Assembly: GCF_000972845.2 (NCBI RefSeq)
Contig: NC_040016.1
Span: 11,676,701 to 11,740,700 of the forward strand
Length of the DNA stretch: 64,000 nucleotides
Reading direction: 5' to 3'
From: Larimichthys crocea
Taxonomy: Eukaryota; Chordata; Actinopteri; Sciaenidae
Part shown: positions 55,901 through 64,000 of the stretch, in pieces
Position numbering within the stretch: the stretch's first letter is position 1
Layout: each line of letters starts with the position of its first letter
Made by a program: the position numbers and the translations under genes
Notes under the pieces: generated by a model
The model's database searches: none
The model's input: the letters and a program-made list of their open reading frames with translations, nothing else
Told to the model about the DNA's origin: nothing

Positions 55901-58900
55901 GCTGTTGTTTAATTATTGTCACATGTGAAAAGGCAAAGGTTGCTGTTTTGACAAGTGGCCCCTGAGAGGTGGCAAACAAAAAAAAAAAAACAGGACAGAT
56001 TGGGTTGAGCATTGCTCTGTATCCAGTCAAAAGGATTTTTAGAGTCACTCTCCACTGGCCACATTCCTCCTCTTGAGCTGTAAGCCCCGTCATGGGACAT
56101 GTCCAATTCTTCATAGACTCTTAGCCCCTGTAACTGAGCTGAAACTGTGACACAGCTCCTTGGGAAATGTTCTGCAGTTTCTGCACTGTTCTATTTTTGT
56201 CTGCATGTGCACTTCGGTCATTATATTAGATCCTTTCTGCTGCTGAATAATGACAGCATTTCAGTGCTGCTGACATCCCTCACATATAAAATATACCCCG
56301 GCACACAGCCTTTGTGTTTTTCCACTTTCAGGAAGGCAAATCTCTTAAATAACCGAGCTGTTATTCCTAGGCGTTTCAATACCTTCCTTCCTTTGTCCTT
56401 TCAAACGTGCAGTTTTCATCACCTAGAAAACTATAATCTGTTTTTCTCTTTTACAGAGCAAAGACATCGGGGTGCAGATGCACGAGGAGTTGGTGAAAGT
56501 CACCAATGAGCTCTACACAGTGAGTGAACAAATATCATTGCCCTTTTATGCCTATCCTTTCTTTGTCTACACCAGCCAGACTGTTTTGCCTTTCTCCCTA
56601 TGTTAGCCGCCTCTGGCTCGTCAATCCTGAGCCCAGGCTTTTTTTCATAGGTGAACCTCTAACCTGTGAAGCAGCTGGCCTGAAACTGCGCACAGCAGAT
56701 ATGCCTTATCAGCAGTGCACCCTCTAACAGGTCATTTTCCGCCTTCTCCGGTGGTTGTGAAAGGATAAAATTTGCTTTCTTTCTCCCGCTGTGAATTTCT
56801 ACTTCAGTTTGAAGGGGAGAGCGTTCTTGTCCCTGGCTGTGCTTCGAGCGGACTCAGCAGTCTGTGCTGCAGTGGTGCACTGTGCTCACAGAAAACACAA
56901 GCTGCTGTAATAGTTTCCGTTAATGTCACATGTAGTCACACGCGTCTTTTTGTACGGGGGGGGGTAACAGTTGTCACTCCTGTCAATTGTTGATTGTTGT
57001 ATTGTACATCCAGAACACACAGACACCCCTTGTGAAAACACGTGTGCATGCGTGACACTAAACATACGGAAACGGTCTGTGTGGTGCTGAAATGGCCAAT
57101 GAACTGATCACAAGAGTGCTTCCTTCTGGAGGTTTTTGTTTGGCTATTCAACAGCAAATCTACAATAAGAATCAGTTTATATGAATCAAACAATTCAGCA
57201 GATTAACATATTATTTTATATATGATTTAAAACTCTAAAACTAGGGACTAATGTGAGTATACGATTAATTTTAGGCAAACTAACTACAGGTTGTGAAACT
57301 ACAGTTGAATCGAGCATATAAATATATTTTATTTTTCATAGGTTTTTAAAAATGTTTCATAACAAATAAACTGTGACACACTTAGATACTCCAGATGTTT
57401 TACAGTAGTTTTCATTTTCAAGATTTATTATACTGTTATTATGCTTTGGCCTTGAGTTGTATAGAATTTAAATGTAAAGTAAAACATTTGAACACATCTT
57501 ATGTTAAGATTCTGACTCCCATTGTGCTTCATTGATTATTTTATTTTCATTTTAAATGAAGTGTGAAACGCCACATTTGGCTACTTGCGGCACACTTGAC
57601 TACCTGCATTATGTCTAAAATATAAAAACTTTAAGTGATCAATGAAAGAGAATTAAAAACTTTGTGAAAAGTTAAGGTCTTTTTACTTAAAACACATTTA
57701 TCATGGTGCTGTAAAATTGATTGTATATAAAAAAACAACAACTATAATTACACTAAAGTTAAGCGGTCTCCATAGTGCCTTAAAGGCAAATATTTGAAGC
57801 GCTGGTTTCATTCCCTTTAAACATATCAGGGAGTGAAGACAAACAGGAAGCTGCTGTGATCTTGTGCAGAAATGAGCCAAGCAATATCCAAGGGATTCTG
57901 TAACATGGTTTTTGTTTGTTTACATGAATACTTTCTGAAAGATAAGACGGGGACAAAACATGATATTATAAAAAAACAAAACAAAAAAAAAAACACTTAA
58001 ATTGCAGTGCAGTTTCAGTGACTATTGATGACCGCTCGCAGGCACGTTTTTAAAAGGATGTTTGGGACGAGCAAATCACAAATAGACAAAGCAGAAGTAC
58101 TTGTGTATGAGAAATATTCTCACACGTAACATTATACGGCACTTTACTGCCTTACTGATATTGATTTTTTTCCTCTCTCTCTTATTCATGCATTATTAAA
58201 TGCCTGTCTACAGCTCCAACACACAGCATGAGGAATTTCAGTATTTCTTCAAATGCGTATAGCTTAAATGAAACTTATATACAGTATTTATATGTAGAAT
58301 TTGTTCATCAGTTCTCAGTTAAATGTTTACTTAAGGATGGATTTGCCTTTGTAAATCTGCTGGTCACTATTGATCTGTTGCTGGCTTTCTGTGGAAATCA
58401 AGTAGTTTCTTGTTTCGGGGGTATAGCAGAGAAGGTTGCTCACTGTCACTTTGTAACCTCCTTTCTCCCCTGCTGATCGATCTCACTGTCCTCTGCACGT
58501 CCGTTTCAGACCGGGTTGCTAGGAAACCAGAACTTGAGAGTGAGTGATGGAGGAGCAGATGTTGTTTAATTGCACAGTTTATTCAGGGTTACTAGTTAAA
58601 CGTTTACATGCAATCTCTTTAGTAAAACCACGAAACGTGAATCTGTTTAAATTCCCCTAAAGCAAGCTGAATGGAGCAGTGATGAAGCTTAGTTGTAATG
58701 AAACATACAGTGCTTGAGTTATATTGCTAGGATATTTTTATAACCCACCCTGAGGCTGTAGGGAAGACAAACAAACACACAAATGTAGAAACATCAGGCT
58801 GACGCACACCTCCAGCACAATGCCGATCACAATGTGACACTCCCATGAGCAGCATGAGTGAGCTACACACTCCCTAATGTTTATGAGTGTAATAAAAATA

Positions 58901-61900
58901 CAGGTTTACATGAGTTCATGCGTAATGTACGCTTGGGACTGGGAACTATTTGTGATCTTTTTAGGTAATCATATGATGATTATGTCATTATAAAATTGAT
59001 AACATGCACTTTTTATATAACGATTATATGCCCACGTAAATCAATCTACAATGGAAGAATACTGACAACTCCTACTCCTACAAACATCTTTTATTGAAAG
59101 CAACGTAACTTTCATATACTTCACCTGCGCTATAAGACAGATAATATTATCAAAGACCCCAAACTATTTTACACTAATGCCATTATGAATGATTTTTAAA
59201 TGGACTGCATTTAAAACACATGGAAGAAAGTTTGACTTTATTCCAGAAGCCATAAGAGTCTAGTAAAAGAGGTCTTGTAAAATACACTCATAAAGTCTTC
59301 ATAGTGTTGAACATAGTTGGCCAGCTAAAGATTGGTCACAGCCGTTAACCCTTGTCTTTTTATATTTATTTTTAATATGTGCAGTATCATATTTTGGATT
59401 TTATATTTTCTTTCTGGATGAATTGTTGCTGTTTTTGTGCTTGCTAACCAACTTGCCTAGAATTGGCCATAGAGGCCCACAAAGTTAAATGTGTAATGTA
59501 ACAAATCAGCATTTTATTCTGTTCACATCACCGCATTTGACATGAGATGTATGTTGTTACAGGTGATGAAGACCTACCACATGTACCATACTGAGAGTCT
59601 CAGTGCTGAGAACAAGCTGAAGGAGGCAGAGAAACAGGAAGAGAAGCACATCGGCAAGGCCAATGACATTAGTTCCAGCCTTCTGCGATACGGCCATGAT
59701 GAACGCCCACAGCGACGGAGCTCTGTCAAGAAGATGGAGAAAATGAAGGAGAAGGTCTGTTTGGGTTGACTGGTTTATACATGATATGATATGTGTTGTA
59801 CATTATCGGCATCTACACTCAAGTACAAACGATCTGCAAATGCATCCATAATGATCTTCTTGAATTTCACCAGTTGCTATCTGCACAAATGACACTGGAA
59901 AATGTCGTTAAAGCTCCAAGGAGCCCGTCTCTACATTGTGCAAAATATTACATGTATTGACAGATTATATCAAATAAAATCAGACTGATGTAGTAATGCA
60001 TTCTTTGAGTACATTAGGAATCAATTTTACATCCTGTATTGATGGGACTCTTTCTTTCTCTTCCTCTTTCTCTCTAGAGACAAGCCAAGTACTCTGAAAA
60101 CAAGCTGAAGTGCACAAAGGCCCGCAATGACTATCTTCTCAATCTGGCAGCTACAAATGCTCTGGTGGCCAAATACTACATTCATGATGTCTCAGACATG
60201 ATAGACGTAAGTTAATATTGTCAGAGCCGAAAATGCAAATGTTAAAAGAACTACAGTTTAGTCCAAGTGCTTCTTTTGCAACTTCTGGGTCTTTTATTGG
60301 TTTATAATGACTATATTCTTGTCCTCAGTGTTGTGACTTAGGTTACCATGCAAGCCTGGCACGTACCTTGAGAACCTACCTGTCTGCAGAGTATAGTCTA
60401 GAGACTTCTCGCCACGAGGGTCTGGACTTGCTGGAGGGAGCAGTAGATGCCATGGATATCAGAGGAGATAAGCTGAGGTTCATGGACACCCACAGCCAGA
60501 TCTTCTGTCCTCCTGCACGCTTTGACTATCAGCCTCACATGGGAGATGAGGTGAGTCACTAGAAAACAGGGCTCTGAGAATAGGGCCTTAGTACGTATTG
60601 GTACAATGTGCATCTCATCATGTTTGCTGTTCTCTATGTTAAATCCGCCTGGTGAAGTTCCCTTTCTTCCTTAATGCTAGGTGTGTCAGGTGAGTGCACA
60701 GCAACCTGTCCAGACAGAGCTCTTGATGCGCCACCACCAGCTGCAGTCTCGCCTGGCCACGCTGAAGATAGAAAATGAAGAGGTGAGAGTGCACACCGGT
60801 CTCAGAGGGTTGAAGGTAGCCGGTGTCAGCATTTGATCTTAGAATGAAACATGCTATACATACTAATGTTCCTTTCTGCTCACTCACATATGGCTAAATA
60901 TAAAATCTAGAGGCCATTGCAAAATAACACGGCAGGAAATGAACGCCTTTATCGTTCAGACGATCAATGTTGTCTACATGTTGCTGAACAGGAAGATTTT
61001 TGAAAGATGGATATCTGCTGCTCTGTTTGTAACATGGTCTGTAAGAGGACATGATGTTAACAGGCATTGAGGCATTTTTAGAAAGAGTATTAAAAGCTTA
61101 CTGATCCAAAATGTAAGTGTGTATGTGATACAACAGACATTTTTAGAGAAAGAACAATACAACTCTCATATCTGTTTATTTAAATGGCAATCCACAACAC
61201 CCAAATCCACCAAACAGCACCTTAAAGTGCAATAATAAACATACTTGTCTATGCTGTACACGGTCAAAAAGACAAACTGGTTTTACACCCAGCTAATGTA
61301 ATATAAGGTGCTGGAGGGAAGACTTCATTACCTTTGGACAGTTTTATGCTGACCTAAACTAACTGGCTACTGGCTGTAGCTTAATATAGACTGCACAGGT
61401 GTGAGAGTAAATGCACTATTAACTACACCTTGAAAAATAGAGCTTAATTTGAAAATCTGCTTCTCTATTAGGACCCTATAAATGACACAGAATTTCAATG
61501 ATGTAACCACTTCTGCAATTCATCACTCATCAAAAGGTTGTTTGTCTTACTTTTAGCACCCGAGGCGTTTCAATACCTCCTTTGGCTTCACTATATTTTA
61601 AACCGAGATTGGCAGCCAACGCCGTTAATTCTGTCACATGTGCCAAAAACAAGCAGTCTTCAGGACTGTCATCCTGTATTTATCGATTCATCTTCAATCT
61701 GACACTGACCTCTGGGGTCGTCTCCTGCCTCCACTGGGGGCCACCCCGACATGCATAGTAACCAAGGCCACTGTGAGTCACACAGACCTGTTTAAAGGTC
61801 ATCAGATTGTGTATGTGTCAGAGCCTGTCTGTCATGAATATGGAAATGCACACTGCCTTCCTGTCTACCACACACATGGAAGGAACATAGTTAATCTTTC

Positions 61901-63793
61901 ATGTCACGATGCTCCATGCGAGGAAGCTAATTACTCTGTTGTTTACGGGGTGTCAGTCAAAGTGCTGTGAAAATGGCCTGCAGTGGTTTAATCTGAGACG
62001 GTGGTGGCTTGTTTACACCGTACCGCTTGTTTGTGACAATGAGAGGATGTCTTTGGAAATATGTACATCAGGAATAATTACAGTATTCTTTGTTATATAC
62101 AACTCACCAAATGAATTCCATACATATTTCATACAATCCTATTAAACAAAGATGTTGTAACTGTGGATATAATTCAAATTGTCTGCTACTAGGTGAGGAA
62201 GACTCTTGACGCCACCATGCAGACTCTTCAGGACATGCTCACAGTGGAGGACTTTGATGTGTCAGAGGCCTTCCAGCACAGCCAATCCACAGAGTCGGTT
62301 AAATCGGCTTCCTCGGACTCCTACATGAGCAAGGCAAACATCACAAAGAGACGAGCCAATCAGCAGGAGACAGAGGGCTTCTACTTCACTGTGAGTTTTC
62401 AGAGAAATGAGACCATGAAGGTGCTGCAGCATGGACGGTGCACACTATAATTAGAAATAATCCTGTCAATATTCGTCCTTTTATCTGTTTCGTCTGCAGA
62501 AATACAAGGAGTACTTGAATGGCAGCAATCTCATTGTCAAACTTCAGGCCAAGCATGATCTTCTGAAGCAGACGTTAGGAGAAGGTAAGATGTACTGAGT
62601 TACACATTTGTGGTGTGGTAATAGTTTGGGGTTTATCTTTTACAATATGTTTAGTATTATGTGGGCAAATAATAGAAATATTAAAGTCACAACAAGAGAA
62701 ATAGTTGACTAGATTTTGGGGATCCCTTGATATAGAGATGGTGTTACAAATAATATCTAACAAATCGATGTTTTCAGCAAAAAATCAATAGGTCTAAATA
62801 CTAAAACAAAAACATACATTCATGATTAGAAGTACTTTGCTTGAAGGCCATGTCATGCCAGTCTGTTCATAAGAGCCCAGCATGTGAATACGGATGTTTA
62901 TCTTCTCATGTCAGTGTGTTGCTACTTGAAAATCTTAGAATTATCTGCTTACTTTTGCTTGTATATTAGTTGGTTGGTCCTCACATCATTCTTCAGCACT
63001 TAGAGTCATTTATGTTTTGGATATACAAGAGTCTAGGTGGAGGAATTTGAATGATTGATTCTGTGATTTTTTTTTTCTACAACAAAGCTGGAAATAATTA
63101 TTTTGTGTACCAAAGTACACAGAACTCTTAATTTAGGAGTATTTCGTGCCATACTTTAATCGTATATTTAATCATACATTACTTAATATGCATTAACCTC
63201 AGCCAAAGATGTGGCATCATTGTGTTTAAGCTTTAGAGTTGGAATTACGTCTGTTTGACATAAAGCAGGGTTGTGCTGGAAGCTGTTTTCCACATGATGT
63301 GAATCCTTGAACAAATATTTCTGATTGACTGATCAAAGTGAGGCCTTAATTTGTTTGTGTACAGTGAGATGTGTATGTGTGTGTGCGTGTGCACGCGAAT
63401 GTGATGCACATATCATGAAATCATCACACTGTACAAATCAGCTCCCACAACCACCCACTCCTGTTGCCCCTGGATACATTTTCTACTTTGCCGAGCGAGT
63501 AGACAGGCTATCCCCTTCTGGGGCTCTTGTGCCGTTTCTAGGGCGACCGCTGAATGACCGCTGCCTGGCGGTGAGTCAAATACAGCCATGGCGCTCACCC
63601 CATTGAGTCTGGCTGAATAGATGCCCGTTTTCTCATAACACCCCTTTCCGTCTCCATCTGCCAGCCTTGTATAGTCGGCCAGCACTCAACCGTACAGCTA
63701 ACTTCTGTGATTGTAAAACTAGCGTATACTAATTTAGTCTCTTTCTCTGCTGTTTTTCCTTTTAGGGGAGAGGGCTGAATATGGAACAACTAG
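43928..63793 (+). CDS. srgap3: srgap3-like: SLIT-ROBO Rho GTPase-activating protein (5' part, 11 exons)
   Basis: srGAPs are cytosolic/membrane-bending proteins with F-BAR, RhoGAP and SH3 domains acting in neurite and spine formation and Rac1 regulation. Eleven exons join in phase to 481 codons plus 2 nt and then leave the window, so only the F-BAR region and its extension are seen. Motifs include KKDKEIIAEYE (residues 8-18), LQLLQDLQEFFRRKAE (exon 2), NNVIVRL, VMKTYHMYH (from 164), RRSSVKK, RQAKYSENKLKCTKARND (from 228), ETSRHEGLD, QPHMGDEVCQVSAQQPVQTE and the extension motifs AKRRANQQETE-like and LQAKHDLLKQTLGEGERAE. TLDATMQTLQDMLTVEDFD and the ELLMR heptad point to SRGAP3 rather than SRGAP1 or SRGAP2 from remembered sequences. 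A teleost duplicate or fourth paralogue remains possible. Confidence 0.88.
45262..45395 (+). repeat. Interspersed repeat, copy B of the three-copy family
   Basis: GGACAGAGCCAGGGTTTCCA, then CCTGTTTTCAGTTTTGATGC and TAAGCTAAACTAACTGGCC, then CAGACATGAGAG and CTCGGCAAATA align with copies A (36225) and C (61327). Confidence 0.7.
50207..50225. repeat. Poly(T) run (19 T)
   Basis: A homopolymer in srgap3-like intron 1. Confidence 0.9.
50667..50862 (+). CDS. srgap3: srgap3-like exon 2
   Basis: The acceptor TGATATGCAG leads into EIRNQLVEQFRCLEQQSESR through DLQEFFRRKAELQLEYSRG to SREHQHF. The donor is AA|GTGAGT in phase 2. It forms the first F-BAR helix. Confidence 0.96.
52928..53195 (+). repeat. 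Truncated TIR-type nonautonomous transposon (MITE-like)
   Basis: It opens with TAAAGGGCCAGCGTGTACGA, close to the TAAAGGGCCAGTGTGTAGGA terminus of an abundant perciform element whose two ends are inverted copies. GTGTATAATCACCTGAAAAT, GTTACCTTAG and CACCGCCATGTTTCC follow in the expected order. The right terminus is missing. An AT-rich TATAATATAA stretch has expanded inside. Confidence 0.7.
54210..54239. repeat. (TG)n microsatellite
   Basis: A TG run of about 14 units with one GG interruption. Confidence 0.9.
54576..54738 (+). CDS. srgap3: srgap3-like exon 3
   Basis: The acceptor TGCTGTTTCAG completes a Lys codon. The exon encodes KDQNLVSTVNCWYLVLEQTR through NNNVIVRLAHVGEDVIRLFK. The donor AAAAAG|GTCAGA (phase 0) is weaker than average. 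Confidence 0.95.
54739..56456 (+). other. srgap3-like intron 3 (1.7 kb)
   Basis: I see no element or gene in it beyond a short poly(A) near 55979. Confidence 0.85.
56457..56519 (+). CDS. srgap3: srgap3-like exon 4 (63 nt)
   Basis: The acceptor is CTTTTACAG. It encodes SKDIGVQMHEELVKVTNELY plus T, exactly 21 codons in phase 0, with donor ACA|GTGAGT. Confidence 0.95.
56520..59562 (+). other. srgap3-like intron 4 (3.0 kb)
   Basis: AT-rich sequence with A-rich runs near 57975. I see no gene or recognisable mobile element. Confidence 0.8.
59563..59754 (+). CDS. srgap3: srgap3-like exon 5
   Basis: The acceptor is TTGTTACAG. It encodes VMKTYHMYHTESLSAENKLK through ERPQRRSSVKKMEKMKEK (64 codons, phase 0). 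The donor is GAGAAG|GTCTGT. A 323-bp intron follows, ending in a pyrimidine tract. Confidence 0.95.
60078..60206 (+). CDS. srgap3: srgap3-like exon 6
   Basis: The acceptor is TTTCTCTCTAG. It encodes RQAKYSENKLKCTKARNDYL and ends YYIHDVSDMID (43 codons) before donor GTAAGT. Confidence 0.96.
60329..60550 (+). CDS. srgap3: srgap3-like exon 7
   Basis: The acceptor is TGTCCTCAG. It encodes CCDLGYHASLARTLRTYLSA through HEGLDLLEGAVDAMD to FDYQPHMGDE (74 codons, phase 0), with donor GAG|GTGAGT. The stretch DIRGDKLRFMDTHSQIF is the part most unlike remembered SRGAP3. Confidence 0.96.
60681..60782 (+). CDS. srgap3: srgap3-like exon 8
   Basis: The acceptor is TTAATGCTAG. It encodes VCQVSAQQPVQTELLMRHHQ and LQSRLATLKIENEE (34 codons, phase 0), with donor GAAGAG|GTGAGA. 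The exon contains an exact consensus donor CAG|GTGAGT at 60687-60695. Confidence 0.96.
60783..62192 (+). other. srgap3-like intron 8 (1.4 kb)
   Basis: It contains interspersed-repeat copy C (61327-61430). The open frame at 61638-61970 has no recognisable homology and is not called as a gene. Confidence 0.8.
61327..61430 (+). repeat. Interspersed repeat, copy C of the three-copy family
   Basis: TTACCTTTGGACAG, TATGCTGACCTAAACTAACT and GGCTACTGGCTGTAGCTTAA match copies A and B. The GTTTCCCCCTG segment is deleted. Confidence 0.6.
62193..62390 (+). CDS. srgap3: srgap3-like exon 9
   Basis: The acceptor is CTGCTACTAG. It encodes VRKTLDATMQTLQDMLTVED through EAFQHSQSTESVKSASS to KRRANQQETEGFYFT (66 codons, phase 0), with donor ACT|GTGAGT. 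It is followed by a 109-bp intron. Confidence 0.96.
62500..62584 (+). CDS. srgap3: srgap3-like exon 10
   Basis: The acceptor is TTTCGTCTGCAG. It encodes KYKEYLNGSNLIVKLQAKHD and LLKQTLGE, with donor GAAG|GTAAGA in phase 1. Confidence 0.95.
62585..63765 (+). other. srgap3-like intron 10 (1.2 kb)
   Basis: It contains a short TG-rich stretch near 63370-63395. I see no other element. Confidence 0.8.
63766..63793 (+). CDS. srgap3: srgap3-like exon 11, 28-nt microexon
   Basis: The acceptor TTTTTCCTTTTAG and donor ACTAG|GTAAGA flank 28 nt that read GERAEYGTTR across the two junctions, matching the GERAECGTTR segment remembered for SRGAP3. Skipping it would shift the frame. Confidence 0.9.
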
Positions 63794-64000
63794 GTAAGAT
63801 GTCCAGTGACAAGAGGGTAAATAAAGTAGGCGATGATGTGTGAAATCCTTCCTGTGTCCCTGGAAATGGCAGGAATGAGATCACAGTCTGGAAATAGTCT
63901 CAACTTCTCTCTTATTTGTTGAACAAAAGGTTCGATCCTAATTAAAGTAGGTGGTGCTCAGAGCCTCTATCTAATATGTTAAGATTAAGAAATGAAATGC
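63794..64000 (+). other. srgap3-like intron 11 (start), window edge
   Basis: The gene continues beyond the window; the RhoGAP and SH3 exons are not present here. Confidence 0.85.

Noticed and set aside
61638..61970. A 110-codon open frame in srgap3-like intron 8
   Set aside because: No recognisable domain, no start context or splice signals, and exons 8 and 9 join directly in phase.

Overview
This is vertebrate nuclear DNA, almost certainly from a spiny-rayed (percomorph) teleost fish. The genes are split by canonical GT-AG introns, the spacer DNA is AT-rich with many CA, poly(A) and AT simple repeats, and several interspersed repeats resemble families I remember from perciform genomes (unnamed here because no library search was possible). 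There is no bacterial or viral gene content, no CRISPR array and no prokaryotic-style system.

Three protein-coding genes account for the recognisable coding DNA. (1) kcnb1 (Kv2.1 delayed-rectifier K+ channel) lies on the minus strand at 3193-28295. It has two coding exons split by a 22.6 kb intron, and its two-exon ORF is intact at 844 codons. (2) ptgis (prostacyclin synthase, CYP8A1) lies on the minus strand at 33393-39473. All ten exons can be joined in phase to give a 489-residue P450. (3) A SLIT-ROBO Rho GTPase-activating protein most like SRGAP3 lies on the plus strand from 43928 and runs off the right edge. Eleven exons are visible, encoding the first 481 residues (F-BAR region); the RhoGAP and SH3 domains must lie beyond 64000.

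Layout: 1-3192, 3' flank/UTR of kcnb1; 3193-28295, kcnb1, whose intron holds a decayed hAT transposase remnant, an L2-like LINE, SINE-like tRNA heads and simple repeats; 28343-33392, spacer with a CpG-rich promoter-like patch near 31.3-31.56 kb, an AACACT/AGTGTT-rich block and a ~580 bp interspersed repeat; 33393-39473, ptgis; 39474-43927, the divergent ptgis/srgap intergenic region with a perfect CRE, an E-box and long A and T tracts; 43928-64000, the srgap3-like gene.

The kcnb1-ptgis adjacency and shared orientation match the human 20q13.13 order as I remember it, supporting both gene calls. The srgap3-like neighbour does not match human (SRGAP3 is on 3p), so it is either a lineage-specific junction or an older linkage lost in mammals. 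The three genes are functionally unrelated (membrane excitability, eicosanoid synthesis, membrane bending/Rac regulation). Nothing here looks like a wholly undescribed system. The most notable signals are changes in the Kv2.1 C-terminal clustering region (Phe to Tyr in the PRC motif and a duplicated RFSHSPA motif), a duplicated 3'-UTR segment carrying two poly(A) signals in ptgis, an exonic decoy splice donor and a 28-nt microexon in the srgap gene, and a transposase fossil flanked by a perfect 8-bp direct repeat.
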